Assembly (NCBI GenBank): GCA_002284615.2
Contig: MU069661.1
Location: 119,081-157,165 of the forward strand
Length of the DNA stretch: 38,085 nucleotides
DNA from: Dunaliella salina
Lineage: Eukaryota > Chlorophyta > Chlorophyceae > Chlamydomonadales > Dunaliellaceae
Reading direction: 5' to 3'
Shown: positions 22,190 to 33,279 of the stretch, piece by piece
Layout: each line of letters starts with the position of its first letter
Numbering within the stretch: position 1 is the first letter of the stretch
The notes under the pieces: model-generated
What the model saw: only the letters and a program-made list of their open reading frames with translations
Told to the model about the DNA's origin: nothing
The model's database searches: none
Made by a program: the position numbers and the translations under genes

Positions 22190-23120
22190 AAAGCAGACCT
22201 TCGAATCTTTGCTGTTTGGAACACTGCAGCTCGCGTCCACCTCAACAACCATAACAAAGACTGGCTGAAGGGCCTGAGAGATGCTACACCAGAAGCCACA
22301 GGGTGGAAGCTGGAGAGAGTCAGCAGCCACCCTGTCCTTAGTCCCATGCATGTTGACATGCCAGGTTTCAGTAAATTGGAACAACTCCCATTCGACGAAC
22401 AACACGTTTCTTAACACCCAAAAACTCCACACATGAGTATCCAAGATACAGGCTCACTACCAAGCCAATCCAGTACTATTCTCACTCACAAAGTTGCTGA
22501 CTGGAGGACAGGGGCATACACAGACGGCAGCTGCATTGTCCATCATGGTAAGCAAGAAATTGGAGCAGACGTCTACTGCCCACTTACTGACAACAAGAAC
22601 TTTGAAAAACCGTATGGTGCTGGAACCACTAAAACCATGACTCAAGCTGAATTGGCAGCAATTGCTGCTGCCATGGTCACCGAATATGCAAACGTTGCAT
22701 CAGACAGGCTCAGCTCTTTCAACCAAATACGTAAACAAATTCTTCACCCTGAGAAACACCTAAGGCATATCGAAGGAGACGTCCTTAAAATGATTTCATC
22801 TCTCATTAGCAACTCTCATACCAAAATTCAATTTTACAAAGTGAAGGCGCATGCTGGCATCGCTGGAAATGAATGTGCAGATGCTATTGCAAAACATCAG
22901 GCAAAGCAAGCCCAGAACTGCGTGGCAGACACCGAGATCCCTGGTGCAGGTCCTTGCGGAAATCCATATGCGCATATTTATTGGTTAGCCAAGGAAGAAA
23001 AAAGAGTGCATGGCGCAGGTCCCCCGCCTGACCCAAGCTCACCTATCTCCCCAACCTTCAAGATACTCTCAACGTCCACATGCATATCAAACACAAACTT
23101 GGATATGGCATCTCCAAAAC
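22190..23120 (+). mobile_element. Retroelement fragment: pre-RNase H segment plus RNase H, copy 1
   Basis: VWNTAARVHLNNHNKDWLKG matches VWNPDARVMPDSANKDWFQ at 29.06 kb. After one in-frame stop (22412), the RNase H domain follows: AYTDGS, TQAELAA, ASDRL and FYKVKAHAGIAGNECADA. It keeps all four carboxylates expected at the metal site. A frameshift near 23030 and truncation near 23120, before the zinc knuckle, make it a dead fragment. RNase H would degrade the RNA strand of the cDNA hybrid. Confidence 0.8.
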
Positions 23121-24320
23121 GGATATATATATATATGCACCGTAACGACGCTAATGTATTACGACGCTGTTTTTTTAGGAGGTAAATATGTATATGTACG
23201 TCTACGGCAGATTTTGCTCAACGTCAACTCAAAGACAAGATACTGGTCCAGGGTAAATCAGCTCAATTCATTTGCCCTGGGGTTCCTTTTACATACCTCG
23301 ATGTTGAAGTCACCATGACACTAGACTGGAAACCTGAACTTACCAAAATGAAGGAGAAGCTTACTAAAATACTGACAAATATGACCTGCTCTTTTGCCAC
23401 TCTGGAGTGCTTGGGATCCCAAGCAAACCATGGATATAATTCATACTGCCATCACTCCCAACATTGCGTATGCCTTTCCAGTAACACCCTGCACTGAGAA
23501 TGGCCTTGTGTGCTGGGATACATGTATCCTCAACACTATCAAAGAGGGGTACAAGCTCTGGCATACCACTGCCACAGCCATCCTGCGGGAAGACGAAATT
23601 AACAATCGTCTTGGTTGTGCATCCACTGAAGTAGAATGTAATGCGAGATGAGCAACGGCACTTACCACCAGCCTCTGTGACACCGGCAGGCACAGCAGGG
23701 TCATCACGTTAGTACTGAAATCTCGAATCCACCAACTGAGACACTGCGTACTCAGGAGCATCGACCCATCTCAGCTTCATCCTCAAGCAATTACCCTACA
23801 TGCACCGTGTTCACCTAAGTTAGGCAATACCTCTGCATCAACAACAGCGCTTTTGACACCTTCTATCCAGGGGCACCTTACCTTCTCTCCAGCATCACTC
23901 CCATAGTAAAAGTACTTTCAATGCCAACGCAATCCACTCTTAAAACCTTAGCCTATCACTGCACCTATGCCCACATGGAAATAGGCATAAACAGGCTCTC
24001 GGCTTAGCTGAATGGTAATCTCACCCATATCATTGACGGGAACAAACTCACGTCCCTGTTTGGCCACAACTTTAAAACCAAGTACATTGTGACCCTTAAT
24101 AGGCTCTCCCATACTCTTAGCACCCATAACCTGACTGAGTTCAGGCCTGACCTCATCAACACAATCATACAGAACCAAGACAGCTCACCCAATAAAACCC
24201 CTGAATCACGCCGCATAAATAATACAATGCAGAATTGTTGAAAACAGAACTGGTCAAAGCTTTACATAGGCCATGCTTTCCCAAACCCCCACAACTTCAA
24301 CCCAGACAATACAGGCCATT

Positions 24321-24321
<1 letters not shown>

Positions 24322-24388
<67 letters not shown>
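24322..24388. repeat. (CA)n microsatellite
   Basis: A long pure CA run lies within the retroelement linker. Confidence 0.97.
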
Positions 24389-24391
<3 letters not shown>

Positions 24392-25045
24392 TCCTGAGTT
24401 CAGAAATTACGGCAACCCCCTCTTCAATGCTCAAGATATGGAAGTAGAAAATGCTTTCCCCAGTAGCCAGGACAGCCCTTCCCCAATCAACCAACATCAG
24501 GCAGAGGTCCACACGTGCCAAGGCAGACGCTCTCGCAAAAGGTTATATCCCAATGCAGAATAGCTGCAAGTACAAGCACATAAGTTACACCCCACTCAAC
24601 CCCTCTCGACACCCCCCCTCACAGGCACTGCCCCCAGAGCCCACTCAGACCCAACAAGTCGGGGGCAGGAGGCCCAGAGGGAGCCGAGATCCAACAAAAC
24701 TCCTAGAGCACAACACATAACCTATTATAACCCCATGTTCCCTACCTCCAGACGCACCAGGCACTGATGTTGCCCAGTGGCTCTGGAAGTATAAATAGAA
24801 CAAGGCTGCTGTGTTTAGCGCAATTGAAGCTAGCAACACCATTTTCCGCTATGACCATGAGATTCAAAAAGTATTGGGCTGGCAGCATTTGCGGATGTAC
24901 AAGAGATCCTTTCAAGAAAAGCAGCAGTCCAATACAAAGTACAATGGCACCCCATCACTAATGAAAAGTGGGCCTTGCCCATTTTCAAAAATGATGGGCT
25001 GAAAGTGGCCTATTCAAAACATGTACCAAGAAAAACTAAATTAGA

Positions 25046-25231
25046 CCCATGTTGCCAGCTCTGCTGGAGCCCACTAGGCAAAGAACGCACACTTGAAAGT
25101 CAAATCCATGACGGTATGCCCACCTGTGATGCCTGCCACCGCACATACCACTGGGGCTGTCTTAAGCATGCTCCCAAAATGGCCGGGCACTGGACAAAAC
25201 GAATGAGCACTGGAACTGCCCTGCTTGCGCC
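25046..25231 (+). other. PHD-finger segment of retroelement
   Basis: CCQLCWSPLG, then TCDACHRTYHWGCLKHA, then WNCPAC give the C4-H-C3 ligand order of a PHD finger: CxxC, CxxC, HxxC, WxCxxC. The last pair is read in a shifted frame (25211-25228), so one indel breaks this copy. PHD fingers read histone H3 tails; a chromatin-targeting role in the element is inferred. Confidence 0.7.
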
Positions 25232-26072
25232 TTGCTATCAGACTCCCGAAAAGCGGAAAGGATCAACTTCCCTGAAGATTGCAAAATGATCTATGTGGAA
25301 TGGCATCCCAAGTGAGAAACTGCTGATATATTACAAATGCATCCAGACTTAAATGCTCATGTGCAAGCCTTTGACTTGGAGGAAATACCGGAACAAACAG
25401 AAGACCCCTTAGACGATGAGATATACCTAGACAATCGTGTTAAACAAGGCTTTGAAGGCAACCCTCAGAGCCTATCTGACTCTCCATGGCTCTCAACTAC
25501 CGGCTATCCCATTCGTTAGAATGTTACCTTTGACTTTCAACCTACCAACCCCCAGCCAGATACCATGCCAACATGGCATTGTGATGTTATCATCAGAAGT
25601 GTTGACCTCATGAAGGAACCTCTTCGCCCTGACACATCTGATGAGGTCACCATGCCTGCACAAATGTCGGAGGTGGTTACCACTGAATGTGCCTGTATAT
25701 ACAATATATCTACAATACATCTACAATGCCATGGCAATTGCGTTAGCACGCTCACTGTAGACAGGCTTGCGTCCCTGCTTGAAGCCTATGAAGCAGCCAG
25801 AAGAGCAGGCATCCATGCCACCATTCAACCACCTGTCCAGGATTCAGCAACTGAAATCATAGGACTGCTATCCCGTCAAAAGGCCCAACAAAGAGATCTT
25901 TCAGCCAAGAGGGAAAATCTCCACACTTCCAACACGCTTATCACACCTCCTCACAAGAAAAGAAAAACTACGCAGGCAGTGAAAACACTCCCCACATCAA
26001 TTAAGGAAAAGAGGATACCTAGGGCCGAGGCACCGTGTATCCGCTTCACCAAGAGAAAGCAGAAACAAGAAG

Positions 26073-28640
26073 TCAGTGGGGATCAGGTGGGTTACTAGCA
26101 GTAGCCCGTGCCTGATCTTGTTGATGAGAGTTGAAGAAAGTTTTCTCAATAGCGCGTCTGGTGCTGGCAAGTTTGTAGGCATACAGGACAGAATGAGCAT
26201 GAAGCTTCCGAGCAAGCTTGGTGGCCTTGTAAGTGTCAAGACCAAGTTCCTTTAGAGGCTACAATGTGTGTGGGGTGTAGATGACTCCTCCCACACCTAA
26301 NAGGATAGTATGGAGGGTGACCTAAGCTGAGGCTCTAGAAAGATGACGACAAAGGTCGCGGTGCTGCTTCTTGGAGGCCTCAAGCTGGCTGTTGGGCCGC
26401 GTGTCCCCACAGTACTTGACTTCTACAAGGTGGATATGTCTCTGACCTGGGTGGAGCTGACTGGGGTCACGAGCCTTGGATGTGGGTGGAGTGGCTGTGN
26501 CTGGCGCTGAGTCCTCCCTGTTTCCCCCGCGCCCCCCTGCCCTTCTCAATTCATAACGAGGATTCAACCTAGACGCTCTTTTCAGAGGAACAACCAATAG
26601 AGCATCAGGCCGGCTGGAAGTGAGCCTACTCTTATCAGGGAAGCGGCGCGGGAAAATATATGTGGGAAGGGTCCTATTAGTAGCATGTTCTGGGATCTTT
26701 AAGTCTTGCAAGGCAAGACTGTCTGCTCTGTCCATGGAGGCAATACCTGCCCCAAGAGGGCCTTTGCTGATGGCTTCTAGGAGGATTCTGCTGGCAATAT
26801 TGTGTCGCTCAGTTACCATACCATGGTTGGAGGTTCTTGCTTGGGTGTTGTAAGGCTAGGGCATTGGATGTTGTTTGGTTACAGGTACTCTGTGTGTGAG
26901 TGGAGCTTGACTGTGACTTGGATCGCGTGCGCTTGCTGGGTGGCTCATTGGGGGGAGAAACAGCCTGTGGGTCCCACCTGTGTGGGGCATCAGGATGGAT
27001 AGGTTGGGTGGTGGGGAGTGCTAGGTTCGCAGAGGCGGCTCTCTTCCTGATGGAGATAGTTCTTGAAGGAGTTTCCTGGGGGTAGAGGGGCATAATTTGT
27101 GTTATATTTTGTGCTTGCGTGGGTGTGGTGGCGGAGTATGGGGTCTCTGTGGTTCCTTGCTGTATTTCCTGAGTGGGGAGCAGTAAGTAGTTTTGAGGTG
27201 TGTTTTGCACCAGGGAGGTTGCTCCTGTGGTTAGTGTGGTTGTTTGTTTGCTTTTAGAACGTGTCCTATTGCTAGGTGGCTCTTCAGTTGCGTTTATGGT
27301 ATTTTGAGAAAGTGCATTGAGTGGTATAGCTTTTGTGGGAGGTACATCATGCTCGTTGGCAGCTCCCTGCCAGTGGGGATTATTGTCGGCGTTGTTGGGG
27401 CTCCTTTGGGTGGTGGTACCTTGCATGTTTTCTCGTATGGTGTCTCGAGTGTTTCCAGGGTTAATGCTTGCCTTTGTGAGGTATGGAGGAGGTCCCTTGC
27501 GTGCTGTGAGAAGTGGTGGTCAGGGAGATGGTGCTCTGGGAAGTGATGTCGAAGGAGGCAATGTTTAGGGAGGAGGTGTTGTGGGAGGTTGTCTTTGTTG
27601 TGTTTAAGGAGGTGGTGGATTCATTGTTATTAATTTCTGCTAGGCTGGCCCCTCGATTGCGTGTTGCTCTGTCAGGGTCTTGGTTGGGGGTAGTGACTGA
27701 GGTATTTGTCAGCTTGGTGCGGCGGCCTGTAAGCGGGTGTGTACAGCAAGTTCTGGAACGGGGTTGTGTTGGGGGTACTGTTGGGGGTACTGGTTGTGAT
27801 ATGTGTGCAGTTAGGGGGATAGTTTCTGGGCATGGTGAGTCTGGAGGTGCACCCTTGAAGTGTGTGTCAACCAGCTCGCTTATATGGCTGTTGTTGATTT
27901 GGCGAAATCTAGGGAGTGTGTTAGCTGCAGTATTTTTGTCTTCTAGAATTTTATGTATGATGTCCTGGGTTAATTCTACATCAGGAGGTAGGTTGACTAG
28001 GGCTGCCAACCTGTTGAGGGCCATTTTCCTTTTTTTTGTAATTTTTAAGTGCTTGTTCTTGAGTTGCGCCACAGTGATTATGTGGGTTCCGCTAGTGGTT
28101 GTAAGTTCATGGAGTCCTTGGATGTCTAGACTTAGGAGGAGTTTTGTGATGCAGGCAATTAGCGTTGGGAAAGAGTGGGCAGGGGGTTTGTGGAGGGAGA
28201 GAGCCTCGTCAATGATCTTGAAGTCATCCAGGAACAGGCTTATGCTTTGTTTTGTGAGGTGGAGCTTGCTCGAGTAGCCACGGCGCCATCGGATGAGCTG
28301 GCGAGCTCTCATGCAGTAGTGTAGTTGGCGCTTAATTTGATGGTTTGTTCCTTCTCTTGTTGTGAGGTACTCTGTGGCTAGATCCTTCAAGTGTTTTACT
28401 TGCATTGTGAGGAGGTTCATAGTGACATTGCGGTGTCTGATTGAAGGGTCTTCTAAGCTCAGAGTAAGGGCAAGGGCCATTCGCCTATGGTATTCCGCAG
28501 ATATTGATGTCACACCCAGGCCACAATTAGAGGTGTCCTCTCGAGTCATGGCAGTAGCAGTGCAATTCGACAGACCAAACTTGTCTTTAATAATTCTATT
28601 CACCAGATTATCCCACATCTCAAGGTTAGTAGGGGTGTTC
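26073..28640 (-). mobile_element. Antisense retroelement derivative: RT thumb, linker, PD-(D/E)XK end
   Basis: Reading leftward, NLEMWDNLVNRIIKDKFGLS and REDTSNCGLGVTSISAEYHR form the RT thumb end. A 385-codon open frame runs from 28618 to 27461. A Ser/Thr/Pro-rich linker (27426-26809) and the nuclease-like segment (26819-26322) follow. The tail PLKELGLDTYKATKLARKL ends SNPPDPH and stop at 26075-26073. The PHD, RNase H and zinc-knuckle regions of the plus-strand relatives are absent, so this is a deletion derivative or a different subfamily. Few stops interrupt it, which suggests it is younger than its neighbours. Confidence 0.72.
26340..26640 (-). other. PD-(D/E)XK nuclease-like segment
   Basis: SSRPDALLVVPL supplies a PD motif. 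After a linker, RHIHLVEVKYCGDTRPN supplies ExK and is followed by EASKKQHRDL. PD...(D/E)xK is the metal-site pattern of restriction-like nucleases. The match is by motif only; a role in target cleavage is inferred. Confidence 0.5.
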
Positions 28641-31056
28641 AGCTAATCCTCACATCCGATTAGCCCTGCATAAATGGTGCATGGTCTCAACAGAAAGATT
28701 TTCTGACCCCCTTGAATTTGGCGAGGCCTACATCACCTATTTCAGCACAAACTGCCGAGACCGGGTCTTTGGAGCTTACACGGATGCCCTCTCTGCGTGC
28801 TACACTGCCTTCTCCTTTTGCTATCCACCAAATGAGGACAAAATAATGTCTAAAATCCTGTGCCACGCAGTGTACTCCTCCCTCCAAACCACAGATCCAG
28901 TTGCCACCTTCATGCTCCTGCCCCATTAGAGAGGCTTCAGCTGTAACGCTTATATGAGCTGGCTTAGCCAGTACCCAGATCTTGCAAAAGTGCTTGCCAA
29001 ATTCCCAGCGAGAAACATCCAATTTCAGGCACCAATATCCTACGCAACTTATTGTTGTGTGGAATCCTGATGCTAGAGTAATGCCAGATAGCGCAAACAA
29101 AGACTGGTTCCAACTCCTCCAGCAAGATGTACCAGCCTGTAGGCTACCCTTGGATCCTCCAAATCCTGCCGCGCCACTGCGTATCCAACAACACCTAGCA
29201 TCAAACACTTGGAAACAGAAATTCAAAATCACTCCCCCCCGACATTTATAACTGTTCACACAATGCCCACAGGTAAAGGCAGCCTTCACCCCTGCCAACT
29301 ACAAAAAGATGTTCACACCTAAAGTCAAGGACTGGAGGGAAGTCACCTACACTGATGGCAGTGTAACTAAACACAAAGATGACGACTCCCCACCACTTCT
29401 GGTTCAGGCGTTTACAAAACGGGAAAGGACACTACTCAGCCCTCCCAACATTTACAACTGCACTTAAAACCCAATGCCCATGGGCCTACCAATACCATCA
29501 CCAGAGCAGAACTAGTGGGTATCCTTTTGGCACTCACACAAGCAACACAACACAAGCAACACAACACAACACACAAGCTCACACAAGCAACACAACACAA
29601 CACAAGCAACACAAGCAAACTGAAATTGCCACCAATAGTGCATCCTGCCTCTTCCAGATTTCAAATCAAATCCTTAATCCAATGCGCATGAGGCATCACC
29701 TACACACAGAGCTCATTCATGCAATATCAACCATGTTAGAGCACTCCCCNCACCCTATCCATTTTTACAAAGTCAAAGCCCACTCTGGCATTATAGGAAA
29801 TGAGGGGGCTGATGCTTGCGCTCGCACCGCAGCCCTCTCAGACACCATAGACATTGTATTTCCAGATGCCAGGGACCCTTTCCACAATTTTTATTGGCTT
29901 TCATTGAAGACCTCCTCCTCAAGAGACTATGGCATACACCGCTCCCACGCTTTCCCCATGCACTGCCTAACCAACCTCAACGGCAAACTTAAAGCACACA
30001 TGCACAAGGAAAACAAGCTCGGCTCTGCTGACACCTCTGGCTACCACTACCAGAGATGGCAGAAACTTAATGATGCCATGCCACAAACCACCGGAGCATA
30101 CACGGAATCACGCAACCCAACCTCTCAACTTGCAAACAAAGAGATCAGCAATTTCCTTCTGGAAAAATCCAGGAATTACCCTTAAACAGCAAATGAACAT
30201 GATGAAGTATCATACAGGCACACTGTACAATCAGAGTCATGCTTTCAAATTCAACTTTTCCAGTCCTGGAAGATGCCCACTATGTGATGAGATGGACCAC
30301 ATTGACCACATACTCCTCAGGTGTACAAACTCAACAATGAGCGGGATGTACATCAATAAACACCATACAGCCCTAAGCCTTTGTGTAAAAGCCCTCAGTA
30401 TAGGCCGGTACGGCTCATCCTTATTGGTATGGATGGCTGCAGTAACGAGAGACTCCTGGAACAGAGCATACAAGTCCCTGGAAACATATCAAGAGCTATT
30501 CCAGACTGGGTTTTCCCTAACGGTACTGGCTCCCCTGCTCGGCACCAAACCCGCCCTGATGCTATCTTTGTGCGCCCTCTTCCAGGCAGACAAACTTGAT
30601 CCTCCCAAGATCCTTCCTCAAAAAAGGGACATACATCTCGTTGAACTAAAATTCTATCCCGACACAAACCCCTCCATCACTCTACAGCGTGCAGTGACCC
30701 AACATTTTCACACCACAACCAGACTTAAAACCCGCGGCTCAAGAAATCCAAACAGGAATAACAAAGTGAGTATACACATCATCTTAATTGGTGTGGCCGG
30801 TACCGTTTACAATGAGTATACAATTACACCCCTTAAAGATCTGGGCCTCTCTAAACAAAAAGCCAAATCACTAGTAGCCAAGCTTAGGGACCATGCCATC
30901 CAAAGATTCACCACCATCAAAAACACTAGACACGCTCTTTGTTCTCAGGGGGCTTCTGGGAGGGGGTTTGCTGGGCGCGTGGCGGCGGAAGATGGGAGAA
31001 GAAGAGTCCGTGCGTCCAGAGGCATGGCGGGCAGCAACCCTCCAGATCCCCATTAG
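28640..31056 (+). mobile_element. Retroelement fragment: possible methyltransferase-like, RNase H, zinc knuckle, PD-(D/E)XK, copy 2
   Basis: The order is LALHKWCMVSTERFSDPLEF (28.65 kb); FGAYTDAL and CYPPNED (28.77-28.85 kb), a possible methyltransferase-like segment; an in-frame TAG at 28927-28929; VWNPDARVMPD; and RNase H from TYTDGS (29346) to FYKVKAHSGIIGNEGADA (29763-29816). Then come the knuckle CPLCDEMDHIDHILLRC (30.27 kb), TRPDAIFV, RDIHLVELKF (30.63 kb) and the end SNPPDPH (31056). The RNase H is split by a frameshift and an ACACAAGC repeat expansion. Its TDS-type Asp is Asn (TNSASCL). The PD and ELK motifs lie in different frames. The copy is dead but covers the whole 3' half of the family. 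Confidence 0.78.
29520..29620. repeat. ACACA/AGCAAC microsatellite inside RNase H
   Basis: Irregular CACAAGCAACACAACA units are inserted between the catalytic Glu region and the third carboxylate region of the RNase H copy. Confidence 0.9.
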
Positions 31057-31152
31057 ATCTGTTTCTGGCTCTCTCCTAGGCTAGCTGTGTCTAGTGTAGG
31101 TTCTGAGGGCCTTCTGGTGAGGCCTCTAGCGTTCCAGTTTGATGACCTTCCC

Positions 31153-31198
31153 TTAATGCGCGCGGCCTTTGGCTTGCGTAGACTTTTCTTTTTCTTCA
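31153..31198 (+). repeat. Dispersed pyrimidine-tailed repeat, copy 3
   Basis: It reads TTAATGCGCGCGGCCTTTGG, CTTGCGTAGAC and a T/C tract. The tract leads straight into CTTCACCACAG, a plausible 3' splice site. Confidence 0.75.
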
Positions 31199-31204
31199 CC
31201 ACAG

Positions 31205-31344
31205 AGAGGAAGGGCAAAGTTTCTTTGCACAACAACGGCACAGATGACCCAGTCTGCAAGGAGTGCAAGCGGTTCTGCCACAGGGACGAATGGCATGCAC
31301 ATGACACAGGTTGTGAGCTGATGACTGAGGCTGACTATACATGA
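31205..31344 (+). CDS. Candidate terminal exon with a zinc-binding C-terminus
   Basis: After acceptor CACCACAG (31197-31204) the frame reads RKGKVSLHNNGTDDPVCKEC, KRFCHRDEWHAHDTGC and ELMTEADYT, then the stop. The pattern C-x2-C-x3-CH-x4-WHAH-x3-C looks like a small treble-clef or zinc ribbon. I do not recognise the protein. Matching upstream exons were not found; they may lie beyond the retroelement block or be lost. The acceptor's pyrimidine tract comes from a dispersed repeat. A chance frame is possible, but the Cys/His spacing argues against it. Confidence 0.35.
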
Positions 31345-31359
31345 CCCATGTGCTCTGAA

Positions 31360-31890
31360 GCACATAATGTCCAGAAGCTAGGAGTCGAAGCATGGAAGGA
31401 TTACCTCATCTTTTAAACAGGAGTAAAAGAAGTAAGGACTGCTGCATTCCTTTTTTTTTTTTCCTTCGTTCTGGTTTCAAAGTACAGTAGAACTAATCAA
31501 TTTTTTTTTCTGAAGTCCCAAGCACATGATTTTGTACCCAGCCTTGGGCACTGCTGAGCCCTTTCCTCTCCACTGCCCCAATACAATCTTCTTGTCCACA
31601 CACAGCAATACTAAGCCAAAAGAAAGCCATGTAGCCAGGAACTGCCAGCAAACTTAGAATTGCTTCCGTGATCTCATGCAAGCCTACGGAATATACACAC
31701 ACCAAGAAGTCGTGAGCCTCAAGCAATTGGGCCTTGCAATGTCCTCATTTGCACCATCTGCTGTGCAAATGCTTATGGTCACAGGCCCTATTCGCCCTAG
31801 CATGCTCACTGTTCGACAGCCGAATTCCTCCCAACTGTGAAATGCAGTTGTTCCTCACAATTCCGAAATGCGTGTGTCTTATTCATTGGC
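31360..31890. other. Unassigned
   Basis: T-runs and no recognisable coding or RNA signal. Confidence 0.35.
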
Positions 31891-31894
31891 CCTC

Positions 31895-32040
31895 GAGGCC
31901 CTCATTATTGTTGTCCAAAGCCCTCATTCTTGTTGTCCGCGCCCTCATTCTTGTTGTCCATGCCCTCACTCTTGTTGTTCGTGCCCAGCGTCTCATCCTT
32001 GTTGTTCATGCCCTCATTCTTTTTGTTCATGCCAAGCACC
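31895..32040. repeat. CCCTCATTCTTGTTGTCC minisatellite
   Basis: About seven units of 18-21 bp with the core CTCATTCTTGTTGT(C/T)C keep frames open by composition. Confidence 0.9.
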
Positions 32041-32099
32041 TCGAACCCAAAGCCGGCAGCTGCCAGCCATCCTGCAACCTGTATGGACAAAAAAAAAAG

Positions 32100-32680
32100 A
32101 AAACTACATAAAACCTACGAAACCTTGATGGTCCTGCAAAAAAATGTTACTAAGTTGCCAGAATGATTGCGGGACAGCAAAATAATAACTATTTAAGGGG
32201 CTGAAGGATTGTTGCGGGAGTGCAAAGCGATAGCTTGTAGGTCGTTGTGTGGTATGAGCAAGAAGGCCCAGAGGGCAACATCTGCTGGACCCACATATCT
32301 TTTTTGAGCCCCTTCCACATTTCCCCCCACACTGAGAAGCAGCGTAAGGAGAAGCAGGAAGCAGGGAGGAAAAAGTTGCAGGAGGAGCTTGCGCATGCTG
32401 CCCTTGGACATGCACCTTGCCCTGCTTTCCATGCTTTCTCTGCTTTAAATTCATGCAGGTGAACATCAGTGAAATAAGTGGGCAGGAGAAGGGTTGTTTG
32501 CCCCTGGGGAATTGCGAGGGATTGTCAACAAAAATTGTTAAGGGGGTTGCGGGATTGGTGCGAGATTGTGAAAATATTTTGTGCAGGGGTGCGGGATGAT
32601 CACATGGTACAGTAGGCAATTTAAAGAATCCTCACATCAATCTAGGAAAAGACCTGCCCTGCAGAACATGGGATGGGAAG
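32100..32680. other. Unassigned
   Basis: Repeated TTGCGGGA-type words occur around 32170-32215 and 32505-32600. No gene was recognised. Confidence 0.35.
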
Positions 32681-32686
32681 GTTCAC

Positions 32687-32799
32687 AGAACTGCATGTTC
32701 CTACCAGGGCGACACAGTTGAAGTAAACTCCAAAGCCAGTGTTCTCTAACTCAGGCTTTGGAGTTCAACTGTATTGCCCTGGTAGGAACATGCAGTTTT
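32687..32799. repeat. Short near-perfect hairpin
   Basis: The left arm AACTGCATGTTCCTACCAGG and onward through ACTCCAAAGCC pairs with right arm GGCTTTGGAGT through CCTGGTAGGAACATGCAGTT. The arms are about 47 bases and the loop about 16. Few mismatches are visible. It could be a small MITE or a hairpin RNA precursor. Confidence 0.85.
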
Positions 32800-33279
32800 C
32801 TTCACGCTTTGAAAGATTACCAGGTGCTGTCATGCTCAGATCATGTAGTGTAAGGCGTACTGGCTTGACAACGCGAACCTCTGTGTGCATGTGCCTGATG
32901 GTCTCCTCATTTCTCTGATCATATGGAAGATGAGGGATTTCCTGATCCTTCTTAATTGCATCTTGGCATGGTGCTGCATGACATTGCATGCAGCCTGGCA
33001 AAGAACGCACTTCCCCAGAACAACTCCTTGCGCGTTTCCAAAACAACTTGACGCGCATCCCATTGTAATGTTTGGAAATCCTGCACAATTCTGCAAGAAA
33101 AAAAGCCTCCCACAGGCTTTGATTCTAAGTTTCAAGCTGCCCATGCACAAGAATCAAGCGTTATTCAGCACCTGTTTGGTGCTAACACAAAGGAGGAGAC
33201 ATGCTGACAGACGTTCATGTGAGAGCCCAGTGTCTGTCTTTTGTTGCTCCCTGCCTTTGATCCAACAAGAAACAACCAG

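Larger units (their letters stand above)
23190..26070 (+). mobile_element. Retroelement fragment: RT palm/thumb end, linker, PHD finger
   Basis: GVPFTYLDVEVTMTLDWKPE (about 23278-23337) is the RT segment after the catalytic core (motif E region). The thumb follows, with LREDEINNRLGCASTEVE. A linker (FGHNFKTKYIVTLNRLSHTL) matches the antisense copy near 28 kb. A CA repeat, a PHD finger (25050-25231) and a charged region to about 26070 come next. Several frameshifts and stops show it is inactive. The RT catalytic YxDD motif is absent, so the 5' part is missing. Confidence 0.7.

Noticed and set aside
27513..28277. Plus-strand 254-codon frame
   Set aside because: It is antisense to the retroelement's 385-codon frame, which has family similarity.
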